64,000 bases of DNA from Mytilus galloprovincialis (GCF_965363235.1 NC_134851.1:37786321-37850320), one strand, 5' to 3'; counted from the first letter of the stretch, positions 1-12,385 are shown. Notes: a model not told the origin generated them from the letters alone. Numbers and translations are program-made.

Positions 1-115
1 AATGTTCACAATTATTATAAGTAGTTCAAATGTTCAATTTGAATGAAAATAGGTTATATAAAAATAATTTGTTAGTCATATAAATTTTTGTTTCTGCCCA
101 AGATGACAATTTGTA

Positions 116-3100
116 ATGAATTCTTCATCAACATTTCAGATTGACCCACTTGGAGTTAACAGAGATATAGAGGATAAAGCAAGTGAAAATGATATTTCTA
201 CAAATGATATAGGCAATGACTTCATGGACATAACATACGCATACTGTTTTCCAGAGGAGCAAGATAATTTCAATTTGACAGAGGATATGTACCATGGATT
301 GAGCAAAGAGTTTTACAAGCACATGGGTCTTATGGCCGCGAAAAATCATACAAGAGACAATATTAGACAAATAACAACAGTCGAAAAGGATTCTTTAAAT
401 ACCCCACTATATTTAGAAAGATGTCAGCTAGAGGAGAAAATACAGAAGAGTGTGAAACAAGAGACAATGAAACTAAAAAACAGACTGAAATTGGAAGTTA
501 GAAAGGAGAAACGTGCTCACATGCATGTTGTAGTGGCTTGTGGTGAATTTCTACTGACCAATGGGCCGCTTGTTAAAACTCAAACCCTAAGTAAGCTTTT
601 GGCAGCATCTAAACTTCAATATCTCAATAAACCGACTGAATCCATCAAAAGAAAAATGTCTGCTGAAGTCGTAGAAACACTTTCTAGAGTTTTACCAATT
701 ATGCAAATTTATATCAACAAAGTGGGTTATATAATGGAATACAGGAAAGGGAATATTCAGTCATTTGTGGATTCTATAGATAATTCAAATAACTTTCAAG
801 AAACTGCAAACCGAAATTTGCACACAGCTCTAGAAGACTTTAAAAATTATATTTATTTAGCAGACACTCAGTTAGATAAGGCAATTGTTAAGGCAATTCT
901 AATTGAACTGTACAGTGTGAATGCTGTCAGCAAACTTAATGGAGCAAAATGCAAACAGACTTTAGAAAGGGCAAGAGATGAAATTCCAAATAAGATAGCT
1001 AAGTACAAAGATATGGGAAAAGCATTACTGACTGTCAGGAATGATATGACCAGTATTCAACAACATATGCTGTACAAAAGAACTTTAGCAAAAGCAAACA
1101 GTTTTAAAGCTAGAGCCATTGGTGCTGGAAGGGAAAAGATGTCGGACAAATTTCCTCAACTAGCTGAAGTTCTTGAACAAGCATTTGGAGAAGGTTCCAA
1201 AATTCATCCCAGATTGACAAAAGAAACAAGATTTAGGTCACCAGATTTGGCTCTAACAATGCCGCAGGCAAGAGAAGTCCTGCTTTCAGTTTGCAGTGAC
1301 AAACTTCCAAATATAGCTCTATCGACATGCTATACATAGACAGAAAATTTCAAAGCTAACACCTACCAAGCTAAGAGACATCATGCAGGACACAATGTTA
1401 ATGCCAATATTTCATTAAAGAAGCTACCACGTATTGGGATGGTTGAGGAAAGAATTAATGCCCATTATTGCAGGTCAAATGTTAGTTATCAACTGGAAAG
1501 AAGCACTGAATTCAAAAACGATTATGTTGTTGATGCCAAAGATGCTAAGGGTATAGTGTGTGCTGACATAGATCCAGTACAGAATATGGGTAAAAGTTGG
1601 AAAAAAACTTCTAGAATGGACCACCAGTTTGACCAATCAAGAACAAATGCATGCACACCAATGACACATTTATTTTTAGAAACATTATGTACAAATTCTG
1701 TCTTAGAGACTGAAAATTTAACAGTGATGAATGTTGTAAGATCTGGACAATCTGTTACACTCATTAACATTTCTCTTTATGAGCCAGAGACTGTATTTAG
1801 ATGTTTCAATGAATTGTTCCACCTGTTAACCATTCCTGCTCTAGACAACTTATTTAGGAATGAAGAAACTGGTAATTTGAAGAAAAACTGGACATTTGTT
1901 GTAGATAATGGTCCTTCTGAAGCTCCCGCAAGTTCTTTAGTCAGAATGTTATTGGTCCGATTAGTCAACTTCTTGAATTTGGACAAAGATTTACAAGTTT
2001 CATTTGAAAAACTGAACTCAAAAGACAACCCAGCAGAGCGTCCTCATGCATCCGAAAACTTAGCACTCAGCCGACATGGTCCTTTCAAAACTAAGGAAAT
2101 CTTCAGATACCCCAAAGCTAAGCCTGGTAGCAGCGAACACATATTAAATATGGACGAAATGGCAGAAGAAGTGATTTCATGTTTGAAAACTGCTAAGTTT
2201 GGTGGAAAGTCTTTCTTTTGCTTTCGTGGAGTCAAAGACAATTACATTTTTGATGATGAAAAGGCTATGCGCACTTTCCTCAAACTTTCTGAACAAGGCA
2301 AAAATGAATGTGTAGAAGAATATACTGCAAGCAAATGCCATCTACTGAAAGAATTATGTAATGAATGGAAAATAGAAGAATCATTTAAAGGAAATTATAT
2401 TGAGGACTACAACCACCTTTCAAATTCTTTGTATGACAAGAGAAGAACATCATGGTTAACAACTTACATGGCAGCGATATATTCTAAATTAGAAAACAGC
2501 AGCATCCAACGATTTGAAAGAGAACCCTTGCCAGACTATATACGATGGCTTTCAACAACAGAGCTTCACTATATGTCCTATTAAGACCGGCGGGATCTTG
2601 CAAATGGTGAATGGGATGATGAAGCAATATTTCTGCCATCAAGAATTATAAGTCATGCCAGTTCTATTTGCTTTGAACCTCCTGAAGACATTCTTAAACT
2701 ACTTGGTCTTTTGACATTTGTTACCCCTTCACAACTTAAAGAACAGTTTGACAGAACAAAACAGTCAATGGAAAAACATTTGAAGGATGATCAAGGTCGA
2801 GACCTATGGAGAGATCATGACTTATTCAAAAAGACTAATTCTGAGCTAGAATCCATGTGCAGAGAAGAAAAACTACCTTCATCAGAGGTCTCAAATAAAC
2901 TTGAGATGGTTGAGCTTATTGCAAAGAATAAACAAATTCCATTTCCAGAACCTAAAAATTCATATTCAGGGGAGCTGGATAACATTCCAACAGATATGAA
3001 CGCAATCACAAATTTTAGTATTGGATTTCTAAGAACTGTTCTAAATTTTCATAATTTGAATTTTTCTGGTACCAAAGATGAACTAATTTTGAAAGTTTTT

Positions 3101-3688
3101 CTTTTAAGACACAAGAGATCCTATTTGATAGCGAACTATGCACAGCAAGAAATAAGGAAATCTAAAGAAGTTGCAACTGCCTTAATTGTCAATCAGCGCC
3201 GTTATTATAACGAAAGATGCCATATACGTAGAAAAAGAAAATTTTCATCTGTGCCCAGTGTGACAAAAAATGTTATAGAAGTTCTAGATGGATGTAATGA
3301 GGAAAATTTGCACAAAATATTTGACCCAATCAGTGTATGGTTAGACAACTTCTCTGCAGTTCAGCAGGAAATTGATTCCAAAAGAGATGTTTCCTTTTCA
3401 AATGACCATAAGAGTGAAATAAACTGTTTTGAACAATGTAAAGAAAGCGGATCTAGGGTGAAGGTTTTCTGGGAGAGACATGAACTTGGAACAACAGTTG
3501 GTAAAGATGGATGGAATGTTGGTTGGTATTCAGGAAATGTCGTTTCATTCAATGCAGAAAGAGATACACTAGACATTGAATATACAAAGAAACAAGGTTC
3601 AGTTTATACCATTGAATTTTCATCTAGCATAGCTTCTGGAAAGCTGAAGTTTGTTTACTCACCATATACTAAAAGATCTAAAAATTAG
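116..3688 (+). pseudogene. Single-exon transposase-like ORF with SAP motifs, two in-frame stops
   Basis: One frame stays open for 1,190 codons except for TAG at 1337-1339 (codon 408) and TAA at 2582-2584 (codon 823); coding character continues unchanged across both. I start at ATG 116 because an in-frame TGA lies at 104. Seen in order: a charged, helical N-terminal half; a central block with candidate acidic catalytic residues in 'CADIDP' (about residue 484), 'VVDNGPSE' (about 597) and 'NPAER' (about 641), a spacing that suits an RNase H-fold DDE transposase; two SAP-like helix pairs (about 908-935 and 965-1000, the second containing 'SGTKDELI'); and a C-terminal SH3/chromo/tudor-like barrel (about 1112-1177, 'GWNVGWYSG'). 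From memory, similar unnamed proteins occur in cnidarians and molluscs. No introns and no obvious terminal inverted repeats in the window; the left end may lie outside it. Probably a recently inactivated DNA-transposon protein; the family name is unknown to me. Confidence 0.62.
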
Positions 3689-5736
3689 TATGCTGTTCTA
3701 CAGTATTTGGGGTTTTAAAATCAAAAGCATCTATTGATGTTTGACTTTGGTTTTGTTTTATACCTGTATTATAATGGACACAACTTCTATTTTTTTTTAT
3801 ATAATTTAATATTTTAGTAACCTTTTTGTAGTAGTCTAATAAGTTGTAATAAACAGTTACGCTAAGGAAATGTATCCAGTTGAAAATAAGGTTTGTAGGG
3901 ATTATTTTTTTTGGAGGGGGAGGAGGGTTCAATAATTTTGACAGAGGTCGATCTGAAGTTCTGATGAACTTGAAATCAATTTGGTGTGTTCCAGCTGGCA
4001 TATTGTAAATTTTTGGATAATTAGCAATTTTACTTTTCATTTACTTATATATATACTAATAAATGTTAAAATTTCAATTACTATCTTTCTTGAATTGATC
4101 ATTGCTCTACCCATTGTGTAACTCTCTGATATAAAAATTATCATCAATTATCAACACAAAATAAACTTGTTGAATTTATCAAATTTTAGATATTAACCTT
4201 CCCAAAAGTATATGTAGATATAGATTATGCAAAAAAAGAGGGGGTCAGATTTGACGTTGATTTAAATTTTCTCGCAATTCAGGCAATGAATATCTGAAAG
4301 AAGTTCTATAAATGATGTGTATGAATTTTTTAATATAGTTTAGTTCAATGAATATGTTTCAAAACATTTTTAAAGCTTTTACTTGCACGCCATTACAATG
4401 CTATATCTCTTTGATATCTATCAATTTTTTTCAAACATACATGTATATTAATTTAAAGCTTGTAATACTTTTAGGAAACAATTATATTACTGTTTAAGAT
4501 TAGTAATGATTTGAATAATTAATTATTTAAAATTATTTATATTTCTTTAATACTGTTTGAAGGTTAAAATGTGTTTTCTTAGCTCATAGTTTTTAGAAGG
4601 ATTCCAACTACATAATTCATATATTTGGTTTCTAAACTAATTTGAACGATTAAACTTATTTAGTTTATTGTTCCTGGCTAGCAGGATTTTTGAGGATACA
4701 TGTACATTTTGTCTGTAATATGATATTAAGCATTTCATTAATTAATTGTAAATAGTAATAATTTCTTTATGTTAATATTCTTTCGCTTATGTTGTATATT
4801 TATAATATTTTTTAGTAAATACTTGTATATAAACATAATGTCCATCAATTGTTATGACTATAAACATTATAAACAAAAAGATATGATCACGTTTGCTTTG
4901 TATAACCTGTTTTAAAGACAAGAAGTTCAGTTTGTACTGAATATTGGTCCTATCTTTAGAAATTTAATCCCTACAACAAGGAAAAAACCCATATGCTTTA
5001 GTCAATAATATTTTGTTTGTGAGAAAACCATACCAGTTGAATTTCTTCTATTATCTCAATAATAAATCTTTTATCAATTATGTGATAATTGTCTCCATTA
5101 GCTTTATCAAACAAGTCATGTGGAGTTTCCAGTAAGTTGTCTTTCTTGAAATTATTAATTATTATCACAATCAATTAACACACACTTAATAGTGGTTGCC
5201 TGGGTTATGCTAGTTGAACATGGCTATACTATACTAAATTAATTGTTATTTCCACTGCCACTTGGGGGGGGGGGGGGTGCTCACTTGAGCTAATATAGAT
5301 TAAATTATAATTATATAATTGAAATATTGTCAGATCGATAGTCGCTCTTTATGACTTTGAATGACAGATTATGTAAAAACACCTTATTGCTACATACATC
5401 CAAAACATTTAAATATGGTCTTATAGAATATGAATGTTGTTTAAATTAAAATATCATATGTTTGTAATGATTGCCATGTTTGTCTTGGTAACAATCCAAT
5501 ATTTGGATTTTACACCAATAAAATGATTTGAGTTGTGATTTGGTTTGATTTGTATATGGAAATCTGTTCTCATTGAACTTTTCACTTCATACAACAATGA
5601 TTCACTTTCCCATGGTGGCAACCAATATTTTAAGATGTCAAAATTTTAAGGAAACTAGCTTCTGTGTATCAAGTATTGGTAGGAAAAAGCGATAAGATAT
5701 ATTTAAGGATACCCTTAAATATAGTCCGAGATTACT
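3689..5736. other. AT-rich non-coding spacer
   Basis: No convincing gene or RNA. It holds short T-rich and TA-rich stretches and a poly-G run of about 13 near 5264-5277. The part from about 5587 to 5700 is a diverged direct copy of about 11510-11625 (shared 'catacaacaat' and 'gtcaaaattttа'-type words), so both ends of the LTR-element region are flanked by the same old repeat. The 3' end of the preceding transposase-like ORF probably lies in the first few hundred bases, but I cannot place a poly(A) site with confidence. Confidence 0.5.
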
Positions 5737-6580
5737 CTGACGTCCGACGGCTGTTTTGCCAGACTAGCTGGGGCCGTGGGACGTCAGAGCTTGTCCCATA
5801 TCAAAAAGTGGATATTTGCCCACCCAAAATAGATGCGCTGCTCTGTCGCTTCTGGAGCCGACTGAGGGCCTTGGAATTATATAAATCGGGCTTCAATCTC
5901 TTCATTTTTCATTTATCTCTTCATTTATGTATGTTTCACCTACCTGCCAAACCTTTATTTTTCTATATTTTAACATTTTTCACAGAGACCCATGATTTCT
6001 CCATTTTTGACTTTCACTTTCAAATGGACGTCAAGTTACGAGAGAGTTCGTGGCCTCGAGACTCAAATATGCAAATATCTTTATATTGTTACCTCCTTTA
6101 TAGGAGATCAATGGTTAACATTAAGAAGCAACCACGTTTTTTCTCCTCCTTTACAAGAGATCGGTAACAAGCATTTAGTTCCGACCACGATAACAATCGG
6201 AAGCTCTCGGTCATTTAGGAAACCTGCGTAGTAAATGAACGAGGTGTTACATTATGGTCATTTGAACTGTTTTCTCGTGGTCACGTGATAATCTTTGAAA
6301 ATGAAAGGCTAGATGGAGAAATCATGAGTCTCTATGAAAAATGTTAAAATATAGAAAAATAAAGGTTTGGCAGGTAGGTGAAACATACATAAATGAAGAG
6401 ATAAATGAAAAATGAAGAGATTGAAGCCCGATTTATATAATGCCAAGGCTCTCAGTCGGCTCCAGAAGCGACAGAGCAGCGCATCTATTTTGGGTGGGCA
6501 AATATCCACTTTTTGATATGGGACAAGCTCTGACGTCCCACGGCCCCAGCTAGTCTGGCAAAACAGCCGTCGGACGTCAG
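5737..6580. mobile_element. Foldback element with 268-bp near-identical inverted arms
   Basis: The left arm 5737-6004 is the reverse complement of the right arm 6313-6580 with only four mismatches that I can count (about 98.5% identity), separated by a 308-base loop. The arms start CTGACGTCCGACGGCTG. The right arm abuts the reverse-transcriptase part of the Gypsy-type pol reading frame, so the foldback sits inside or at the broken edge of that element. I do not see a clean target-site duplication (the flanks share only 'tac' with an extra base). High arm identity points to recent movement or arm gene conversion. No protein-coding capacity is visible; reading frames that run through the arms are mirror images of each other and look accidental. 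Confidence 0.8.
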
Positions 6581-7639
6581 TACCACGTTAGATGCATATG
6601 GACTGTGTGATGGTCTGATGGTACCATTTGACAATAATTGTCGAAGATGCGACTTAACTTCATCGTACATAGCTGGTGGTGTTCTTCTATATCGTTGTTT
6701 GAATGGTCTAGTATCAATCAAATCGATATGGTGTTTCACTTCTGTATTTCCAATATCTTCATCATTCTTGGCAAATATATCTTCAAATGATTTGATGAAT
6801 TCTATCCCTCTTTCTAGTTGATCTTCGGTTAAATCACTTTCTGTAATTTCCACTTGTTCAAGTATTGATGACGTTGATGAAGTATTTGATGGTTGTTGTT
6901 CAATGTTGACTGGTTGTATTGCACATAAGACAGCTTTTGGTTGGATGGTAATAGTCCTTGTGGTAACATTTGCAATCTGAACGTATATCTTTCCGTTGTT
7001 CCTGTATCTATAATCCAAAAGTATAGGTTCTATATCTAAATCTTTCCAATTCGGTTGAAGTTCAGATGAATGTAACATTGCTGCAGTTGTACTGTATGGT
7101 ATCTCTTTATCAGTGTATCCTTCTATCTTTATGGTTGAATTTGGTTTGATGGTAACAGGTTTGTTCACAGCATATCTGACTATAGCTAATGCGTTGTCAT
7201 TGCGGCTAAGTTCCTTTTCTCTAAGTGTGATGGATCTAAAAGTCAAGTACCATGGTGTTGTTAAGTTGCATGACTGTAGAAATCTTGTCCCATGTTGATC
7301 TTTCAATGACTCCATGACTGGTTGAAGAGTGTTAGTTCCAAGAAGCAATGGTATCTGAGTGTTATAGTTGCTATCCGGTATCACTAACAGCAAGCATGGA
7401 TAAGTGTTGGTCTGATGTGGGAGAATAATTTCAGTTTCCAGGTACCCTTCATATGGTAGTTGTTTTCCATCAGCACATTCAATATCAAGTAACTCGTTCA
7501 TGTGTAGTAAAGGTATATCTGTTAGGTTGCTGTGGTAATATGTATGACTGATAGTAGATACTGTTGACCCTGTATCAAGTAAAGTCTTCACTGTTTTTCC
7601 ATAAAGTACAACTTCAGTTTCTGTTGGCTTTCCATACAA
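6581..7639 (-). CDS. Pol fragment: retropepsin and start of reverse transcriptase
   Basis: The aspartic protease motif 'LLDTGSTVS' lies near the N-terminus and would form half of the dimeric active site. It is followed by about 250 residues of connecting sequence and then by the opening block of a Gypsy-type reverse transcriptase ('IRPSHSPYAS'). The part of the reading frame beyond 6580 is foldback sequence and is not pol. The catalytic palm, RNase H and integrase are not found downstream. The order protease-RT fits Ty3/Gypsy. Confidence 0.68.
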
Positions 7640-7689
7640 TCCTGGTGGTAAACTATAAGGACCTGATGCTGTTCCTGATGTACATAAGT

Positions 7690-8820
7690 CTATCGATGGT
7701 CCTGCTCCATAGACTTCTTGAAGTTTAAAGGCTTACCATCTTTATCCAGTTTCTCAATGCATCCTAACTTCAAGTGACCTGGTTTTCCACATCTGAAACA
7801 TCTTCGTTCATCCTGGTTGGCTGATGAAGCTTGTGGTTTAGATCGGTCTTGCCATCTTCCTTGTCTGTTATCGGTATATCTGTTGTTATTCTGACCTCTG
7901 TAGTTAATATAGCCTCTGCCTCGTCCTCTATAATCGGTCTCCATTCTATCAAACCTTGTGGTGAGTTGTTGAATAAGTCCTTTAACTTCTTCAAATTCAG
8001 ATGTATTGTTGATAGGTTCTGATATTGCTGCAGCTTTGGCTGTTTGTGGTTTCTTTGATGTTTTCCTTTCCTCATGATCTCTCTCAATATGTCTCAGTGC
8101 TATTCTAAGTTCATCAAAATCTTTGATCGTATCGTACTTATGTCCAGATATATCTTTAAGTTCTGTTTTAAGTCCTGACCATAGCATGGAATGTAGCATA
8201 GTGTTGGCATCCTTGTGTTGTACCATTCCTTTCTCAATTGCTTTCCCAATAATGTCCTCTAATCTGCAACTCCATTTAGTTACACATTCATCATCACCCT
8301 GTCTGGCTCTGTAAAATTGAGCAAGTAGGTCTTCTTTCTTTTCTACATCTCCATAAATGCTGTCCAACTTGTGTATGATTTCTGGTAGACTAGCTTTAGG
8401 ACCAAGGTGCATAACAATAGTTCCTGCTTCTCCTTTGAGTGACTTGCGTACAGCATAGCTGATGTTATCCGAGTCGTGTACTTTATCTTCCATGAGTCCA
8501 CAAACTTCATATCTCCAAAAGGCATAAGTGGCTTCACCCTTGCTGTTGGATCCTGAAAAATTTGTTACTTTGGGTGGATCTCTCATCTTAGTATATGTGA
8601 CAGTTGTCTTGGTTTTAGATGTGTCCTTCTCTTGTGGTTCCTCTTTCGGTGTAACTATTTCTCCACTAGTGGCTAAGTATTCTTTCATCCACTCTTTCAA
8701 TCCTTGAACATCATCTCCTTTTGGTTTCTCTTTTACTTCCTTCTTGAGTAATTGCAAGAGTGCAAAATCCTCTTCCGATATTGTTTTTTCTTTTGACATG
8801 ATTGTGTAGTATAAATCCAA
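7690..8820 (-). CDS. Gag-like protein of the LTR element
   Basis: A frame of 376 residues. The middle ('LDSIYGDVEKKEDLLAQFY' region, followed by 'KWSCRLEDIIGKA') looks like the Gag/PNMA-type capsid fold shared by Ty3/Gypsy elements. A basic Arg/Gly-rich stretch is followed by one CCHC knuckle, 'CFRCGKPGHLKLGC', near the C-terminus, which would bind the element RNA. It precedes pol on the same strand. Treated here as part of a fossil element. Confidence 0.68.
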   Translation of the reverse strand: MDLYYTIMSKEKTISEEDFALLQLLKKEVKEKPKGDDVQGLKEWMKEYLATSGEIVTPKEEPQEKDTSKTKTTVTYTKMRDPPKVTNFSGSNSKGEATYAFWRYEVCGLMEDKVHDSDNISYAVRKSLKGEAGTIVMHLGPKASLPEIIHKLDSIYGDVEKKEDLLAQFYRARQGDDECVTKWSCRLEDIIGKAIEKGMVQHKDANTMLHSMLWSGLKTELKDISGHKYDTIKDFDELRIALRHIERDHEERKTSKKPQTAKAAAISEPINNTSEFEEVKGLIQQLTTRFDRMETDYRGRGRGYINYRGQNNNRYTDNRQGRWQDRSKPQASSANQDERRCFRCGKPGHLKLGCIEKLDKDGKPLNFKKSMEQDHR

Positions 8821-10820
8821 GTATAACTAGTAATAGTGTAAAATAAAGTTATAACTATATGACAAAAATGTCAAGTACTTAAAGACTATCTAACTATAGC
8901 CAATGAAAAATAGTAAATAGATGACAAACAATAGTTTGTAAATAATCTGAAAAGTAAGATAGGTTATTAACTAAAATAATCTAAATGTAGAAGAAAGAAA
9001 AAAAATCAATCAAATAACTACATATGAAATATGTCCTGTAAAAATAAATTTTATTAATAAATTTATGTAAAGAAATATGTACTAAGTACAATAAGTATGA
9101 TGTATGTCTACTGTCTGAAATTCAAACTAAAGTAATTAGTATTATGAATATGTATATATAAATATAAATCAATGTAACTGAAAATGAATCAAGATTAATG
9201 AATGCAATCTAGTCAATATGAACAGATAAGGTAATATATACACAATAAATACAATCAAAATGCAATATCTAAACTTGGATTTGAGTTGTAAAGCTTCTAC
9301 GTTTACACTCAACTCAAAAGAAAGTACTTATATATATGAATATCAACTATCTATAAGTATAGTAAAGTCAGTATACAAATATAAGACTAGAGTATGGCAA
9401 CAGACAAATCCAATATAAATCACCTCAAAAACCAATCAAGACTAAACTCAACTAAACACACTAGTAATCTACCCAAACTCTGAAAAAAAATAACTGACTA
9501 AGTCCTGAAAGAATTAACTAACAGATAAGTGCTAAGGTGGGTAATAGTGTCATGCTTGAGGGATAAGGATAGTTAATAATGTTAAAGTGACAAAGTGTTA
9601 CAAGGTATTCAGTCTCACTACTGCTCTATCTAAACTTTTTTAATATGTACCTATTAAAGTTTAAGATTTAACTAATTTATGTCCTATTTATATGTAAATT
9701 CAAAATTTGAATTATATCAATATGACACACAACAATGAATCATCATACACATGTTCAACCTAAACACAATGTACACTAAGTATCAAAACACAAAAGTCAA
9801 TATAAATGCACAGTGACAACACACAAATACAAACACAATCTATCAATACACAATGACATTACAAATATAATAATACACTATATCACATATAACACAAACA
9901 CAGATATGGGGTACTAGGTATGCTATGTGTTTGTGTATGTGTATGTAAGTAAATATGCACAAGTAAAGATGTAACTGTAATAGCTACAATCAATCAATCA
10001 TGTGTGTATTGATGTATGACTATCAAGTCTAAGTCCAACTTGATATGTAAAGTGTGTAAAAATATTTTAAAATATTTTAAATGTACACCCTAAGTGTATG
10101 TGTGTATGTACAAAGTAAGTTTCAGCTGTGCAAAAGTCTATCTAAATCAGTATAGCTTAGTGTAATAAGTGGTTTCTAATGTAAACAAGCTTTGTGTAAA
10201 CAACTTCCGGTTCCGGTTGACCTTGACCTCACCCTGGGGGGTTGGGAAAATAAATGTAGGGGTGTCAAGTCTCAATTACAAAAAAAATCAAAGTACAATT
10301 ACAACATGTACAAACACATCATATATAAATGTCTATATACTATTACAACTACTGTACAATCACTGTATGTAATAACTCTAAATCAGTTAAACCAAATCGT
10401 AAAATTTCAAATTTGTTTTCTGATACTAAGTATCTAAATGTTTCTAAGTTTACAAATGAAAAAAAAAAATCAAAGTTTTTTTTTTTTAAAGTTCGCTTTT
10501 AAAAAATTCAAAGTTCAAATCTATATGACATATGTTATATGAACACACATGTATAGACAAAACATCAAACAAACACAACAGTGAACAATGACATTGATTA
10601 TAGTTACCATAAAACTGCAATATATTTTCACTGAAAATCCGTGTTGTTGACGTCCTATTTCTTGACTGACTTCCGGAAGTAAACACAAAGTTCAATATAC
10701 GTATGTCGACCAGTGACGTACCACTTCTTGTGACGTATCGATACACTAATGTCTATTATGTAATAACGGAGTTCCCTCCACAGGTAATGGAAATCGTTGA
10801 TCTTTAATAACACTGATAAA
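8821..10820. other. Non-coding leader between primer-binding site and gag
   Basis: Two kilobases of AT-rich, A-rich (plus strand) sequence with no open frame that resembles a protein. It carries simple CA/TG-rich stretches (about 9780-9990). It could be the element's own long leader or a later insertion into it; I see no duplicated borders that would settle this. Confidence 0.4.
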
Positions 10821-10838
10821 GCCCCACGTTGGGCGCCA
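10821..10838 (-). promoter_or_regulatory. tRNA primer-binding site of the LTR element
   Basis: The minus strand reads TGGCGCCCAACGTGGGGC immediately inside the LTR. The TGGCGCC start is the typical complement of a tRNA 3' CCA end used to prime reverse transcription. Which tRNA is used I cannot say from sequence alone. Confidence 0.65.
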
Positions 10839-10841
10839 AAA

Positions 10842-11243
10842 TGTAGTCGTGCTTCCCATGTATTTAAATAACACAAACACGTTGATAGGTTTAGGTTCTT
10901 TATTTCATCAGAATTGATGGTAATATTCTAACAAAAAATGACCCTCACATGTAGTGCAAAGGTCTTTTCACCAACTGATTGATTTGAATCAGTTTACATT
11001 CTGTTTCAATAGTATAACCTTATAAAAGAATATGAAAGTCCTAGACTATTTCAAGAACCAAATTAAAGATATAACAACTTCCAATAGAGCTGAAGAAAAT
11101 GGCTACCACTTCATATAAATATTTTAGCCAAGTGACCAGAACAAAGAATAGTTAAACAAAAGATTCCCGCCTAAATCATAGTGACCAATAGAAAAGATAT
11201 AAACAATAGGAAATGTTCTACCTGAATAAACTAGCAGACTACA
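10842..11243 (-). repeat. Long terminal repeat (single copy)
   Basis: A 402-base segment bounded by the inverted septamers TGTAGTC and GACTACA (TG...CA ends). Its inner end lies three bases from a primer-binding-site-like sequence, which fixes the inner edge well. The outer edge rests on the matching septamer only. No partner LTR was found. Confidence 0.55.
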
Positions 11244-11337
11244 AATTATAATAAATGTAAATAGAATATATCCAGTATATATTCTAATAATATAAAACTT
11301 AATTAACATAAAACATAAAAATATAGCTCTACCACAG

Positions 11338-11625
11338 TAATCTCGGACTACCTTAAATATAGATATATTTAGGGATACCATTAAATATTCCAATGATTTG
11401 TATAGTTAGATGGTTCTTACTATACAAATCCTGGAATATACTCTATTTCCAATACACTTTATCGCTATTAGACTACTTCGACGGCCGACCCGGCCGCTTG
11501 ACCTTTTGACGCATACAACAATCACTTTTCCATTGTGGCGTCAGATTTTTGTTTTATGACGTCAAAATTTTATGGGAACTTGTGTGATATCCAGTAATGG
11601 CAGACAAATAGCGATAAGGTGTAAC
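11338..11625. repeat. Palindromic and diverged repeat outside the LTR
   Basis: The words 'gtaatctcggacta' and 'ttaaatatagatatattta' at about 11338-11380 reappear reverse-complemented at about 5693-5734. A hairpin with arms 'ttgtatagt'/'actatacaa' lies at about 11399-11425. From about 11510 the sequence is a diverged direct copy of about 5587-5700. Function unknown; likely remnants of an old interspersed repeat. Confidence 0.4.
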
Positions 11626-11682
11626 ATGGTAAGACATGCATGACTGAATCAAATATGCCAGGGATTTCTTTTTATTCTACAG

Positions 11683-11990
11683 ATATGCCTTCTAAATTGT
11701 TTGGAAATGGAATTCCAAAATATTATTTAAGGTTAACTTTTGTTCCCATTTTTTTCCATGGAAATTAAAAATAAATATATATGCCTTCTATAGGATGGCC
11801 TTGGAATTCCAGAATATTTAACTTATCCATATCAATTTTTCCATGGATTTTTTTTCATTTTCTGTATGCCTTCTATAGGTCTAATATGGAATTCCAGAAT
11901 TATTTTCTTATTCATATCTAAAAATTTCCATGGAATTTTTTCCGAACCAGCTGTACCTTCTATAGGGGGGGTATGGATATTTCTGGAATA
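11683..11990. repeat. Degenerate tandem repeat, unit about 85-98 bp, four units
   Basis: The phrase 'atgccttctatagg' (with variants) recurs at about 11686, 11783, 11867 and 11951, each time followed by 'ggaattccagaat'-like and 'ttccatggaa'-like words at similar distances. This is a short, diverged minisatellite. Confidence 0.6.
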
Positions 11991-12278
11991 GCCCAATAGA
12001 GATGCCGGCCGGCAAAGTTAAAAGATAGGGGTATCGCCATCAAGACGTTAGAAAAACGGACGTATTTAAATATCAACAAATTGTCATTACTAAATAAATG
12101 CACTAAATAAATGCTTACCTCTATCGGTAAGCTATTATCCTTTAAGATATTAAGATTACTCATTAAAGAAATACTCTCTTCTGTAGACAACGACATTGTT
12201 AAATAAATTCAAGGCGAATGGATTTTTGTTTTACATTGATCGCGTGAAAACTACTACGAACCGGTTAAATCTGCTTTC

Positions 12279-12385
12279 GTTGTGTTGATACCAATCGTAA
12301 ATACTCGGCCATTCTCGCTACGCAGTACAATAGCTTCTTCGTGCAACCAGAAAGGCCGAGTTGTTCCGATTGGTGTTGATACAAC
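12279..12385. repeat. Imperfect inverted repeat (32-bp arms)
   Basis: Arms 12279-12310 and 12354-12385 match in about 26 of 32 positions when folded, ending in 'ctcggcc'/'ggccgag', with a 43-base loop. It could be a tiny MITE or the core of a decayed one. No protein is supported here. Confidence 0.4.

Larger units (their letters stand above)
6581..11243 (-). mobile_element. Broken Ty3/Gypsy-type LTR retrotransposon, 5' half
   Basis: A minus-strand element read from high to low coordinates: one LTR (10842-11243), a primer-binding site directly inside it (10821-10838), an unusually long non-coding leader of about 2 kb, a gag-like frame with a CCHC zinc knuckle, and a pol frame with an aspartic protease and the beginning of reverse transcriptase. 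The recognisable element stops where the foldback begins, and no second LTR is seen in the window, so this is a broken copy represented by its 5' half. Gag and pol lie in different frames, as is usual for the group. The remaining frames are long and open, which suggests modest age, but with one LTR the usual LTR-divergence dating is not possible. Confidence 0.72.

Noticed and set aside
5664-6509. Protein-coding frames of 167, 79 and 66 codons
   Set aside because: They lie in the two arms of the foldback and mirror each other; no domain.
10655-10876. 73-codon frame across the primer-binding site
   Set aside because: It overlaps the LTR edge and primer-binding site and has no domain.
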